From: Pseudoduganella aquatica
Lineage (GTDB): Bacteria > Pseudomonadota > Gammaproteobacteria > Burkholderiales > Burkholderiaceae_D
Length of the DNA stretch: 64,000 nt
Reading direction: 5' to 3'
Assembly: GCF_009857595.1 (NCBI RefSeq)
Contig: NZ_WWCU01000026.1
Location: forward strand, 24,653-88,652
Shown: positions 19,461 to 28,478 of the stretch, piece by piece
Position numbering within the stretch: position 1 is the stretch's first letter
Layout: every line of letters starts with the position of its first letter
Notes under the pieces: generated by a model
Databases searched by the model: none
Told to the model about the DNA's origin: nothing
The model's input: only the letters and a program-made list of their open reading frames with translations
Made by a program: the position numbers and the translations under genes

Positions 19461-22202
19461 CTAGAAGTGCGCTCCATAGGGATCGGGCCGCTGCCCGGCG
19501 CCGCTTGCGGGCGTGCGCAGGTATTGCTTCCATTCGCCCGGCGCGAGGGTGGTGTCGATGGCCTTGTCGAAGGCATCCTGGAGGCAGAAATCCATCGCCG
19601 CTTCCACGCCGTGCTTGTGGCGGACGAATGAGCCGACCTGGTCTTCGTCGAAAGAGCGCTCCAGATAGGGGAAATGGATGTCCAGCGTGGTGGATCCAGG
19701 CTGCGCCAGTTCCTTGTAGACGCGGCCGAACAAGCGATCCACCCGTCCGACGCGCTGTTCATTGTCGCCCGGCGTCCACGCAATGCCGTAGTGGTGCACC
19801 TGGCGGCATTGCAGATGCAGGTTCACGCCTTCCTGGAACACGGACGTGGCCACCAGCACGTTGGGGAAGAAGGGGCTGTTGAAGCCGATAATGAGACGAT
19901 CGCGGTCGCCCGAGGCGCCGCTGGCGTACCAGGCCGGGTTGTGCATTTGCGTGAGCACGGTCCATTTTTTCTTGTAGTCGGCAGGCTTGTAGCCGGCGAT
20001 CTTTTTGCACAGCGTCTCAAAGCTGGGCAGCGCTTCGCGGAAATACGCCAGCATGAGTGAACCGGGCATGCGGAGCTTGGCGTACTCCACGAACATGCGG
20101 TAGCGCTCGGGCGCGCTGGCGTGGTCATAGCTGCGTGTTTTTTCCTTCCCCTGATTCTTCCACTGTTCGAGCCGGAAAGCGGTGAACCAGCAGTACAGCT
20201 CCACCATGACCGGGCTCGCCTGCAGGAAGCCTTCGCGCAGGTAGTTGGCAAAGTTTTCCGCCACGCCAATGCGGCATCGCCAGCCGTCGAGTATCTCGCG
20301 CTCGCTGTCGGTCAGTAGCGGGTGGATCAGGCCCCAGGCCGTTTCCAGCTCCTGCGTTGTCGGGGTGATCTGCGCCGGTACATAGTGCTCGGGCGGCTGC
20401 GGTTCACCGGCTAGCTTGTGGCGGTGCAGGCGTGTATCCCGCGCGGCGGTGGCATACAGGCTTTTGTGGCCGTCGATGCTGTCGTAGCAGGCGCTGTAGC
20501 CCGCGCTGCGGTAGTCGGCCGCCGGTTCCAGGAATAGCGAGAAGACCGATTCCGGCTTGCGGAAGCGCAGCCGCACGTTGGCGCAGTCGGTGCGCTCGCT
20601 GCCGCCTTCTTTGCCGCCGTCCTGGCCGTCCTCCTTGCCGGCGTTGCGCTTGACCACAAACAGGTTGGCGACCACGGAGCCCAGCCTGTCGTCGTGCGGC
20701 GCGGCAGGCTGCTCCCCGCCGGCATCGTCCAGCGCGGGCGGCGCTTCCAGCTGTTCGCCGCGTTTGCTGTATCGCTCGGTGACTTCCCTGGTCAGCGCCG
20801 CGAAGCCGGAACGGCTCCAGTTGCTGGCCTTCCAATTCTGCGCAACGGGGTCGTTCGCTTTCAAGCCCCATGCTTGCAGCAGTAGCGGAATGTACAGTTC
20901 ATCATAGGCGCGGTTCACGCGCTGCGTCAGCTCCCGCACCGAGGGGATGCGGCGCACAAATACCAGGTGCTTGTTGTGGTGCAGGGGCACATCCGAATCC
21001 CGCAAGGCGCGCGGCACCAGCTTGGCGATCGTGGCGTCGTACTTGGGGTGGTCCGGCAGGCGGCCGAACAGGCCGTGGAACTCGGCCGACATGGCACTGA
21101 GCAGTTCGGAGTCGGGCGCTTTATGGAAGTCCTTGCTGCTGGTGTCGCCGCCGGCGGCCTGCGCCTCGGGCAGGGTGGCCGCCCCCAGCGATTCGAAGCC
21201 TTCCAGATAGCCGTACAGTATCTTCCGGCCCATTTTCTTGCCCAGGCGTTTCTGGTAGAAGGCGAAGAACAGCTCGGACAGGGAGTTGGCGCCGAAGCTG
21301 GCCGGCACCGCCAGTTCGCGCCGGTAGCTGTGCTTGGTGACGTAGTTGTTGTCCTGCGTTGGCATCAGGCGCAGGCGGCGCAGGGCGTAGCGCCGCAACA
21401 GTTCGGGAGCGGGCTGTGGTGCGATATCCTTGAAGAAGCCAAGAATGTTGCGCACGTCCTGCATGCCCTTGTGGCTGGGCGTGGCGGTCAGCAGCAATGC
21501 CTTGCGCGCCAGCGGCGCGGCGGCCTTGCCGAAGAACCCTTCGCCTGCGGCCACGCGCTGCGAGCCGCCGTGGATGTTGCGGAAGTAGTGCGCTTCGTCG
21601 ATCACCAGCAGGTCGAAGCCGCCGGGCAGCGCTGCGTGGATGTCGAGGCGCATGCCGTCCGCGATGCGCTTGGCCCTGACAGCCGGATCCTCGCTGTTCC
21701 CTGCGCCTGCATCGCCGCCTTCCACATTGCCGTCACCCAGCATGCTGAGCGAGTGGGTAGTGACCAGGAAGAAGCGCTTGTCCGGATCGCGCACCTGTTC
21801 GCACAGGGCGGCGAGATTGCCGCAGATGGTGGCGGCGCCGGCAGCGGCCGTGTCGGCCGGAACCGGCGGCCGGCAATGTTCCTGCAGGAACTGCTGGTGC
21901 TCGTTTTGCCAGTGCCTGCAGATGCTTTTGTTGGGCGCCATGACCAGCACGCGCGCTTCCGGCTTGGCCTGCCATAGCAGATGCATGACGCCCAGCGCCT
22001 GGAAGGTCTTGCCCATACCTACTTCGTCGGCCAGCAGCGCCAGGCCTTCGCGCTCGAGCAGCCGGCACAGATAGGCCACGCCCTCGGCCTGCTTGTTCGC
22101 CATCGATACGTGGCCGGGCTGGTACTGCCACGCTGGCGTCGCCAGCTCGAAATTCATTTCTTGGCTGATTTGCTCAGGGCGCAGGGTGCTCCAGTCACGC
22201 AT
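19461..22202 (-). CDS. SNF2-type DEAH helicase, third gene of putative defence operon
   Basis: A 913-residue superfamily-2 ATPase. Motif I is DEVGMGKT (59-66, Lys65), motif II is IDEAH (201-205), motif III LLLTATP (236-242). The second RecA lobe ends with SVFQEGVNLHLQC and QRVGRVDR (816-823), which supplies the arginine finger. Large insertions lie between the lobes. The layout is of SNF2/RapA-like translocases used in several phage-defence systems. Its start overlaps the end of the PLD gene by 8 bases (22195-22202), so translation is coupled. No nuclease or methylase domain is fused to it. Assignment as defence is inferred from gene order, not from a family match. Confidence 0.85.
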   Translation of the reverse strand: MRDWSTLRPEQISQEMNFELATPAWQYQPGHVSMANKQAEGVAYLCRLLEREGLALLADEVGMGKTFQALGVMHLLWQAKPEARVLVMAPNKSICRHWQNEHQQFLQEHCRPPVPADTAAAGAATICGNLAALCEQVRDPDKRFFLVTTHSLSMLGDGNVEGGDAGAGNSEDPAVRAKRIADGMRLDIHAALPGGFDLLVIDEAHYFRNIHGGSQRVAAGEGFFGKAAAPLARKALLLTATPSHKGMQDVRNILGFFKDIAPQPAPELLRRYALRRLRLMPTQDNNYVTKHSYRRELAVPASFGANSLSELFFAFYQKRLGKKMGRKILYGYLEGFESLGAATLPEAQAAGGDTSSKDFHKAPDSELLSAMSAEFHGLFGRLPDHPKYDATIAKLVPRALRDSDVPLHHNKHLVFVRRIPSVRELTQRVNRAYDELYIPLLLQAWGLKANDPVAQNWKASNWSRSGFAALTREVTERYSKRGEQLEAPPALDDAGGEQPAAPHDDRLGSVVANLFVVKRNAGKEDGQDGGKEGGSERTDCANVRLRFRKPESVFSLFLEPAADYRSAGYSACYDSIDGHKSLYATAARDTRLHRHKLAGEPQPPEHYVPAQITPTTQELETAWGLIHPLLTDSEREILDGWRCRIGVAENFANYLREGFLQASPVMVELYCWFTAFRLEQWKNQGKEKTRSYDHASAPERYRMFVEYAKLRMPGSLMLAYFREALPSFETLCKKIAGYKPADYKKKWTVLTQMHNPAWYASGASGDRDRLIIGFNSPFFPNVLVATSVFQEGVNLHLQCRQVHHYGIAWTPGDNEQRVGRVDRLFGRVYKELAQPGSTTLDIHFPYLERSFDEDQVGSFVRHKHGVEAAMDFCLQDAFDKAIDTTLAPGEWKQYLRTPASGAGQRPDPYGAHF

Positions 22203-24090
22203 AGCTGCATTCTTTCCGTATCAGTTCCATGTAGCGGGCGGCATTGCCGTCGGGCGCGGCGCTGGCCAGGCGCAGGCGGTCCAGGTCCAGCGGCAGGCCC
22301 GCCCCCAGCGCGGCGGCTTTTTTCTGCGCGGCGAGCAGCAGCGTGTTGAATTCCTGGACCAGGAACCAGTGGTAGATCGCGTTGCCGCCCTCGGGATGCT
22401 GCTGGATTTTCTCGTGCAGCTCCTTCACGCAGCCGGGCCGCGCCAGCACGCAGATGTGCAGGCTCACGGCGCTATCGCACTTGGCGATCAGGCTGCGGAA
22501 CTGGTCGAAGGCGTTGAACAGGCGGAAGTAGCTGGACAGCGCAGCGTTGGACGGCGGCTCCAGATCGGCTGCGTCGGCGGCGTCCAGGTCCAGCGTGGCG
22601 GTCCCGCGCAGTTCGGTGGCAGGGCAGCTGGCCGAGTCGAAGCCCAGCACCAGCGCCTCGAGCAGGTCGTCGAGCGATGCGAAGCGCTCGCCGCGGCGCA
22701 GCTGCGCATGCTGTTCATTCACGATGCCGCGCGCCACCGTGCCGCCATTCAGCTCCACGGTGTAGTAGCGGTTGGTGAGGATGCGCTGCGGCTCCGCTAC
22801 CGGGTAGTGCGCTTGCGCCGGCATGCCGGGCTGCAGCGGGATGCCGGGCAGATCGGGCAGGTGCAGCACGTAGTCCGGTGCGCTGCAGTCATCCGGCCAG
22901 TCCAGCCGGACGCTGTAGTTCAGCGTGCGCCAGTCGAAGGAGACGGCCAGGTCGAACGGCGGCAGGGGCGGCAACTGCAGCTCGTCTTCGAGCAGCTGCG
23001 CCGGGCTGCAGAAGTGGCCTTCATCCACGGGGATGGCGTCGCCCAGCGCGCTCTTGAAATCGGGCGGGTCCGGCAGCAGCATGCCGGCTTCGATATTGTT
23101 GTCCCGGCCTTGCAGCTGGGCGCCCGGCATGGAGCAGTTCCAGGAGCCGATGGCGATCGCGTGCGGCGTGAGCCACACCTTGGCGTGGCTCATCTTGATG
23201 CGCTCGTCCCGGCGTACCTGGCGGCTGCCCGCGTGGAAGGCCAGCCGGCCCTCCTGCAATTGCTCGGCCAGCCCACCGCTCCAGCGGGTGCGGATCTGGC
23301 CGGTCTCGTTCCGGTCTGCCACCACGCTGACTGGCATTCCGGGATGGCCCGCTTGCCGGCGCACCGCGTCCAGCATGTGCGCCAGGTCGTCGGAAAAGTA
23401 GGGCGACCATACGCCCAGCCCTTCCATGGGTGTGCCCGGCGGCTGGTGCGCCGCCAGTTGCGGCAGCAGTCCGGCCGGCTGGAAGCTGTGGCAGAACGAC
23501 CAGCCGGCGTCATCGCCCCACAGCCTGGCGCCAAGCGCCGTCTCCGGCTGGCCCGCAGCCGTCAGCAGCGGTGCGAAGAAGGCCTGCACCTGCGCCGCTT
23601 GCGCCGCGCTGCTGATCTTGCGGAAGACAAACACTTCCTGGTTGTTGGCCCAGCCGCCCACGGACAGGTTGGCGCTGCCGCAGCCGAGAATGGCGCCCTC
23701 GGCGCCTTCAATATAGATGACCTTGGGATGGAACAGGCTGGCCGTTCCGAAGCCCAGCCGCAGCGGTGACACGGCGCTCACGGGTAGCGACGTGCGCTTG
23801 CGCTCCACGCTGTTGAACAGCATGCGGCGGTCGGCGAATACGCGCAGGTCGAGCGGGGGCGGGGCGGCGTCGCCGTCCGTTTCGGCATTGTCGGCGGCTG
23901 CCTGCCGCAGCGCCAGCTCCTGCTGCATCTGCTCGAATTCCATCGCGGAGCGCGGCGTCTCCATGCCGAGGATGGCGGGCAGCAGATGAGTCTCGACCAG
24001 TTCGATGCCCATGTTGAAGGTGGTGAGGAAGACGCGGCGCGGCGGCCCGGTCTTGTCCAGCTGGCGCTGGAATTCGTCCAGCAGCTTCAT
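22195..24090 (-). CDS. Phospholipase D-superfamily protein, likely nuclease; second gene of putative defence operon
   Basis: A 631-residue protein with two HKD-like half-sites. The first is SLFHPKVIYIEG followed by GCGSANLSVGG (about 112-138). The second is MSHAKVWLTP followed by IAIGSWNCSMPG (about 292-316). The His and Lys of each HxK are present, with the downstream GSxN; the Asp of the classic HxKxxxxD is Glu in the first site and Pro in the second. Pairing with an SF2 helicase, as in DISARM DrmC, suggests DNA cleavage. The start overlaps the stop of the preceding gene by 4 bases (ATGA) and the end overlaps the helicase gene by 8. Confidence 0.8.
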   Translation of the reverse strand: MKLLDEFQRQLDKTGPPRRVFLTTFNMGIELVETHLLPAILGMETPRSAMEFEQMQQELALRQAAADNAETDGDAAPPPLDLRVFADRRMLFNSVERKRTSLPVSAVSPLRLGFGTASLFHPKVIYIEGAEGAILGCGSANLSVGGWANNQEVFVFRKISSAAQAAQVQAFFAPLLTAAGQPETALGARLWGDDAGWSFCHSFQPAGLLPQLAAHQPPGTPMEGLGVWSPYFSDDLAHMLDAVRRQAGHPGMPVSVVADRNETGQIRTRWSGGLAEQLQEGRLAFHAGSRQVRRDERIKMSHAKVWLTPHAIAIGSWNCSMPGAQLQGRDNNIEAGMLLPDPPDFKSALGDAIPVDEGHFCSPAQLLEDELQLPPLPPFDLAVSFDWRTLNYSVRLDWPDDCSAPDYVLHLPDLPGIPLQPGMPAQAHYPVAEPQRILTNRYYTVELNGGTVARGIVNEQHAQLRRGERFASLDDLLEALVLGFDSASCPATELRGTATLDLDAADAADLEPPSNAALSSYFRLFNAFDQFRSLIAKCDSAVSLHICVLARPGCVKELHEKIQQHPEGGNAIYHWFLVQEFNTLLLAAQKKAAALGAGLPLDLDRLRLASAAPDGNAARYMELIRKECSYA

Positions 24091-25523
24091 GCGGCGCCTC
24101 CACGCAGGCCTTGGGCGAACTGCTTGAATTCGCCGATGTAGTAGCCGTGTATCCAGGCGCCGGGAGGGCGTTTCTCCGCAGCGGGCGGTTTGCTGGTGCG
24201 GACCGATACCGCATAAGCCCCGGCTGCGTTGACGTTCAGCCAGGCGCCCTGGCCGCGCTGCTGCATGATGCCGCCATGGTAGCGCAGCAGGTGGGCCAGT
24301 TGCGTTTCCAGGTCCGGACAGGCGGCAATCTCCAGCAGTTTCCTCAGGCGGCGCTGCGCGGTGCCCGGCAAGGACGGCATCAGCTGCGGCGAGGCTTGCA
24401 GCGCGGCGGCCTGAGCGGGCAGGGTGCCGCTGTTGCGCCCGTAGCGGGTCCAGTCCTCTTCGATCTGCGCCATGCTGCTGTGCGGCCGCCGCAGCGCCAG
24501 CTGGAACAGCAAGTCCAGGTCCGCAATGAAGGGTTCCACCTGTTCTATGTGGCGGATGGGCAGCAGCGCCGCCTCCAGTTCGGCGCTGCCGGGCGCGGCC
24601 GGAGAGGCCTGCTCCATCGCCGCGCGCGCCTGGGCCAGTACTGTGCGCGGCGGTTGCGGCGGAGACGGAGCCGTGCCGGCCCTTTCCGCCCCGTCCAGCT
24701 GCGCCAGGACCGCACCGGCGATGCCCCCGCTCAGGCCGGTTGCTTCCAGCCAGAAGCTGCGCGCGTAGCTGCCTACGTGGGCCGGCGTGCGGAACGCGCC
24801 TATATAGGCGAGCTTGAGTTCGGGGTCCACGCTGTCCAGCGGCATGGACAGCTGCGGTCCATGCTGCAGAAACTGGAGGAAGTGCGCCAGCAGTTTGCTT
24901 TTCAAGCGCGACAGTTCCGGCACCCTGCGGATCAGGGCGTCGGCAGCCGGCCATAGGCCGGCGGGCTGTTTGGGCAGCTGGTAGCGGTAGGCACGGTCGA
25001 AGAAGCGCATTTCTATCATGGGCGTCTTGTAGCGGCCGCTTACTCCGAGCAGCAGCTGGCGGCGCAGGATCTGGTGCGCCTGGCTGTGGCCGAATCCCAG
25101 CGCCGCCCCGCCTGCTTCGCGCAGCTTGCGGCGTGCCTTGGAGATGCCCAGCACGCCGCTGGCCTGGGCGGCGGAGCCGTGCTGCGCCATGGCGTAGGTG
25201 AACAGGTTTTCGAAATGGATCAGGCAGCTGTTCTTGAAGGCCAGGCTGTCCATGCTGTTGGGCAAATCCAGCGCGGCATAGTGCTGCACGATGGCGGCGT
25301 CATCCGCCAGCGCGCGCACCATATGGTGGTGAAACAGGTTCAGCGTGTAGCTGCGCACGTCATAGGAAATGGAGCTGATGCGGTTGCTGAAGATGCGCTG
25401 GCCCAGCGAAGCCCAGATGACGGTCAGTCCCAGTGGATCTGTGTTGCTGTCGCCGCTGATGGCGTCGTTGTACTCGGTGAAAAAGTCGCGGATTTCCAAT
25501 GGCGCATTCCTGATACTGGACAT
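24087..25523 (-). CDS. Unknown protein, first gene of putative defence operon
   Basis: A 478-residue soluble protein with no motif I can name. The N-terminal part DPLGLTVIWASLGQRIF, then ISSISYDVRSYTLNLFHHH (about 29-68), has the look of an 'Ix-LG-x-x-IFP-x-Ix-S-x-x-x-R-x-Y' pattern also seen at the start of DUF6361-like proteins, but this is a weak eye-level resemblance. The rest is helical, with an Ala/Pro-rich linker near 280-300. The ATG at 25523 has no clear Shine-Dalgarno sequence; a TATAGA-like hexamer ends about 9 bases upstream, so the transcript may be leaderless. Its last codons overlap the PLD gene start. Confidence 0.75.
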   Translation of the reverse strand: MSSIRNAPLEIRDFFTEYNDAISGDSNTDPLGLTVIWASLGQRIFSNRISSISYDVRSYTLNLFHHHMVRALADDAAIVQHYAALDLPNSMDSLAFKNSCLIHFENLFTYAMAQHGSAAQASGVLGISKARRKLREAGGAALGFGHSQAHQILRRQLLLGVSGRYKTPMIEMRFFDRAYRYQLPKQPAGLWPAADALIRRVPELSRLKSKLLAHFLQFLQHGPQLSMPLDSVDPELKLAYIGAFRTPAHVGSYARSFWLEATGLSGGIAGAVLAQLDGAERAGTAPSPPQPPRTVLAQARAAMEQASPAAPGSAELEAALLPIRHIEQVEPFIADLDLLFQLALRRPHSSMAQIEEDWTRYGRNSGTLPAQAAALQASPQLMPSLPGTAQRRLRKLLEIAACPDLETQLAHLLRYHGGIMQQRGQGAWLNVNAAGAYAVSVRTSKPPAAEKRPPGAWIHGYYIGEFKQFAQGLRGGAA

Positions 25524-25654
25524 GCAACATTCTATACGGAAACAGGTGGCAGCTTGGAGGGGGGATTGCAGGGAGGGTAACAGCGGGGGCTAGGCTGTAG
25601 ATTGGCGCCGGTGACCGCGATGCCGGCGCCTGGCATTGCACGACCAGAATTCGG

Positions 25655-25942
25655 TCAATGCATCGAGGCAGTCGATAGATCTTTAAGTTCGCGTATGCTC
25701 AGTTCGGATTTTTCGTGCATACGCAGCAAAATGGTAGCTCCGACAGCTAGTTTTCGGTGGCGGATTTTGCTGATGATAGGAGGTTGTACCTCCAGTACGC
25801 GGCAGAGTTCAGCATCATTTTTAAGGTGCATCTTCTCAATCAGCGTATCGAGCAGCTTGTTGGGCACAAAGCTGGAGGGTTCCAACGCCCTTGCTCGATT
25901 CATTGCCTCGATCAGTTCCAGTTTCTTTTGCCGCACGCTCAT
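25655..25942 (-). CDS. Small Cro/C1-type HTH protein
   Basis: A 95-residue protein with a helix-turn-helix in residues about 40-80: LKNDAELCRVLEVQPPIIS, then KIRHRKLAVGATILLRMHE. The strong ribosome site AAGGAGG is 6 bases before the ATG. The local DNA is clearly AT-richer than the surroundings. It lies 131 bases upstream of the three-gene operon on the same strand and could regulate it, but similar stand-alone HTH proteins occur widely in betaproteobacteria, so the link is only positional. Confidence 0.75.
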   Translation of the reverse strand: MSVRQKKLELIEAMNRARALEPSSFVPNKLLDTLIEKMHLKNDAELCRVLEVQPPIISKIRHRKLAVGATILLRMHEKSELSIRELKDLSTASMH

Positions 25943-26113
25943 TTTTTCCTCCTTAGTTAGAAAACGTGGATAGATTGGCGTCTCCTGGCTTGTGTTCTAC
26001 CGCCCAAACGGCGTAAACAGGCGGATCACTCAACTATTAATAACCAAGCAAGTTGTATGTATGATACTGCAACGGTAGATTATTGGTAGGTCTAGGACAA
26101 AAAATATTCTTAT

Positions 26114-26797
26114 TTATTGAGCAAAGCGGTTGACGGATGTTGTTTCTTGTAGTCCCGAGCTGGTCAGTACGAGCGTGCGGTCCGCCATCGCGGCGGCGGC
26201 GTGGGAATGGGTCACCATAATGGTGCAAGCGCCGCTGGATTTTATTTCGTTGCGCAGCAGCAAAAGTATGCCGTGCGCGGTCTCCGGGTCGAGGTTGCCG
26301 GTGGGTTCGTCCGCCAGCACCAGGGCCGGCTGGTGCACCAGTGCGCGGGCGATGGCCACGCGCTGGAGCTGGCCGCCGGACAGCTGGTGCGGATAGTCGC
26401 CGCCGCGCCCCTGCAGGCCGACCGCCTCCAGCATGTCCAGCGCGCGCTGCTGCGGCAGGCCGTTCAGCAGCAGCGGCAGGGCCACGTTTTGCAGCAGGGT
26501 CAGGTGCGGCAGCACGTGGAAGGCCTGGAAAACAAAGCCCATCTTTTGGCGCCGCAAGCGGGTGGCGGCGTCGTCGTCCAGCGCGGACATGGCCACGCCG
26601 TCCAGCACGATGGGAGGTCCGGACGCCGGGGCCATATCCGGCTGGTCCAGGCCCGCGACCAGGTTCAGCAGGGTGGATTTGCCCACGCCCGATTCGCCCA
26701 TGATGGCGACAAATTCGCCGGCGCGGAAAAGCCAGCTCAGCTCGCTCAGCACCGGCCGGCCGGCGTAGGTCTTGGACAGCTTGTTCAGGGCGAGCAT
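26114..26797 (-). CDS. ABC transporter ATP-binding protein, LolD/MacB type, without partner permease
   Basis: A 227-residue ATPase. Walker A GESGVGKST (about 34-42), Q loop FVFQAFHVLP, signature LSGGQLQRVAIARA, Walker B LVLADEPTGNLDPE and switch His (VTHSH) are complete. The LADEPTGNLD form is typical of LolD/MacB/FtsE-like ATPases. The cognate FtsX-like permease is missing. The C-terminal tail (SSGLQETTSVNRFAQ) is unusual and ends right at the AT-rich junction near 26113, so the 3' end may have been altered by an insertion or deletion. A TTG start at 26803 is an alternative. It follows the second permease gene by 6 bases. Confidence 0.8.
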   Translation of the reverse strand: MLALNKLSKTYAGRPVLSELSWLFRAGEFVAIMGESGVGKSTLLNLVAGLDQPDMAPASGPPIVLDGVAMSALDDDAATRLRRQKMGFVFQAFHVLPHLTLLQNVALPLLLNGLPQQRALDMLEAVGLQGRGGDYPHQLSGGQLQRVAIARALVHQPALVLADEPTGNLDPETAHGILLLLRNEIKSSGACTIMVTHSHAAAAMADRTLVLTSSGLQETTSVNRFAQ

Positions 26798-26803
26798 AGG
26801 CAA

Positions 26804-27619
26804 TCAGCGGGTGAGGGCGCGGCGGGTGGCGAAGCTGGCCGCATCCACCAGCGCCACCAGCAGCAGCATGGCGATGATGACGGTGGCTGCGGCTTGCATC
26901 TGGAATAGCGATAAATGGTATTTCAGCATCTGCCCCAGCCCGCCAGCGCCCACCACGCCGAGAATGGCGGCGGCGCGGATATTGTTCTCCCACCGGTACA
27001 AGGTGTAGGACAGCATTTGCGGCAGCGTTTGCGGCAAGGTGGCGTAGAGGAAGGCCGCCATGGGCGAGACGCCGTTGATGCGCAGGCTTTGCTCCGGCAG
27101 CGGCGCGGCGTTTTCCAGCGCGTCGGCAAACAGCCGTCCCAGCACGCCGGCGGTGTGCACGGCCAGCGCCATGGTGCCGGCGAACGGCCCCAGTCCGGCA
27201 GCGATCATCAGGATGGACGCCCACACCAGCTCCGGCACCGAGCGCAGCACGTTCAGCACGGCGCGCACGGCGGCGCGCGCTGGGCGGCCGAAGCGGCCCG
27301 CGCCGGGCAGTGCCAGCAGCAGGCCGCCCGCCACCGCCAGCAGGGTGCCGAGGGCGGACATGGCCAGCGTTTCCAGCGTGGCGTTGGCGGTCTTGACCAG
27401 GAAGGGCACGGCAAGTTCCGGGGGCGCGAAGCCGGCCAGGAATTCACTGCTGCTGCGCACCGCGTCGGCGCTCAGCAGGGCCGACCAGTTGAGCGGCAAC
27501 GTGGCGAAACTGGCCGCCACCAGCATGGCCAGGGCCAGCGCCATGAGCCAGGCGGACCAGGAGCGAGCGGGGGGCGGCGGCATCCCGGCCGGCGCCTCTT
27601 TCAATGCAGTCTGCGTCAT
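26804..27619 (-). CDS. PhnE-type ABC permease 2 (putative selenate/phosphonate transporter)
   Basis: A 271-residue inner-membrane permease with about six hydrophobic helices. It has the PhnE-type EAA region AFLYATLPQTLPQMLSY, then RWENNIRAAAILGVVGAGGLGQ (about 203-241), that contacts the ATPase. The start overlaps the stop of permease 1 by 4 bases. Two different PhnE paralogues in one operon suggest a heterodimeric channel. The system is the PhnCDE type; substrate assignment depends on the binding protein at 29320-30186, whose sequence resembles putative selenate carriers. Confidence 0.82.
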   Translation of the reverse strand: MTQTALKEAPAGMPPPPARSWSAWLMALALAMLVAASFATLPLNWSALLSADAVRSSSEFLAGFAPPELAVPFLVKTANATLETLAMSALGTLLAVAGGLLLALPGAGRFGRPARAAVRAVLNVLRSVPELVWASILMIAAGLGPFAGTMALAVHTAGVLGRLFADALENAAPLPEQSLRINGVSPMAAFLYATLPQTLPQMLSYTLYRWENNIRAAAILGVVGAGGLGQMLKYHLSLFQMQAAATVIIAMLLLVALVDAASFATRRALTR

Positions 27620-28470
27620 CCGAGGCGCCTCCGCAGGTATTTCGACACCAGGTCGGCGGCGGCAACCAGCAGCACGAACACCAGCAGCATGGACGACACT
27701 TCGCCGCCGCTCATGGCCTTCATGGATTCGTCCATGCGCTGGCCCAGCCCGCCCGCGCCGACAAAGCCCATCACCACCGAGCCGCGTATCGCGCACTCCC
27801 AGCGGTACACGGTATAGGACACCAGCTCGGACGCCGCCTCCGGCAGCGCGCCGTACAGCAGCGCCGCCAGCCTGCCGCTGCCGTTGGCCAGCAGCGTGTC
27901 GGCCGCGTGGGCGTCGGACGATTCCAGGATCTCGGCGTAGACCTTGCCCAGCATGCCGCAGTAGGTCAGGGCGATGGCCAGCACGCCGGCCGTCGGCCCC
28001 AGGCCGACGATGCGCACGAACAGCAGCGCCCACACCAGTTCGGGCACGCTGCGCAGCAAGATCAGCAGCCAGCGCACGGCCTGGCGCAGCAGGCGCGAAG
28101 GCAGCGCCATGCGGCCGCTGCCCAGGCGCGAGATCGACAGGCGCTCGGTCACCAGCAGCGTGGCGGGGATGGCGCCCAGCAGCGCGAGCGTGAGCCCGGC
28201 GGTGGCGATGGCGATGGTGAGCCAGGTCTCGCGCAGCAGCATGGACAGGAATTCCGCGTCGTGCGCCGGCGGCACGAAGCCGGCCAGGAAGCGGCCGGTG
28301 GCAGTCAGGCTTTGCCAGTCCAGCAGTTCGAAGGGCTTGAATTCGCTGGCCACCACCATGGGCCAGAGCACAATGAGAGCAAGCACGGCGAACGTCATCC
28401 GGCCGCGCCAGGCGGGGTCGGGGTGGCGGTCGGCCGGGCTGGTATAAGGGACTGCGGGGAGATTGCGCAT
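27616..28470 (-). CDS. PhnE-type ABC permease 1 (putative selenate/phosphonate transporter)
   Basis: A 284-residue permease with an N-terminal helix at about 25-42, further helices around 78-100, 130-155 and 160-185, and the EAA loop LLYGALPEAASELVSY, then RWECAIRGSVVMGFVGAGGLGQ (about 205-245). It is paralogous to the next gene, with which it shares a 4-base overlap, and follows the PhnC-like ATPase gene by 8 bases. The start used is the ATG at 28470; an upstream in-frame start would overlap the ATPase gene heavily and is less likely. Confidence 0.82.
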   Translation of the reverse strand: MRNLPAVPYTSPADRHPDPAWRGRMTFAVLALIVLWPMVVASEFKPFELLDWQSLTATGRFLAGFVPPAHDAEFLSMLLRETWLTIAIATAGLTLALLGAIPATLLVTERLSISRLGSGRMALPSRLLRQAVRWLLILLRSVPELVWALLFVRIVGLGPTAGVLAIALTYCGMLGKVYAEILESSDAHAADTLLANGSGRLAALLYGALPEAASELVSYTVYRWECAIRGSVVMGFVGAGGLGQRMDESMKAMSGGEVSSMLLVFVLLVAAADLVSKYLRRRLG

Positions 28471-28478
28471 ACGGTGTT

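Noticed and set aside
25604..25630. Perfect 8-base hairpin as terminator after the HTH gene
   Set aside because: GGCGCCGG / CCGGCGCC is a strong stem but neither strand has a T-run after it, so termination is not supported.
19461..26113. Prophage or integrated plasmid
   Set aside because: No integrase, transposase, phage structural gene, tRNA or attachment-site duplication was seen around the defence-like operon.
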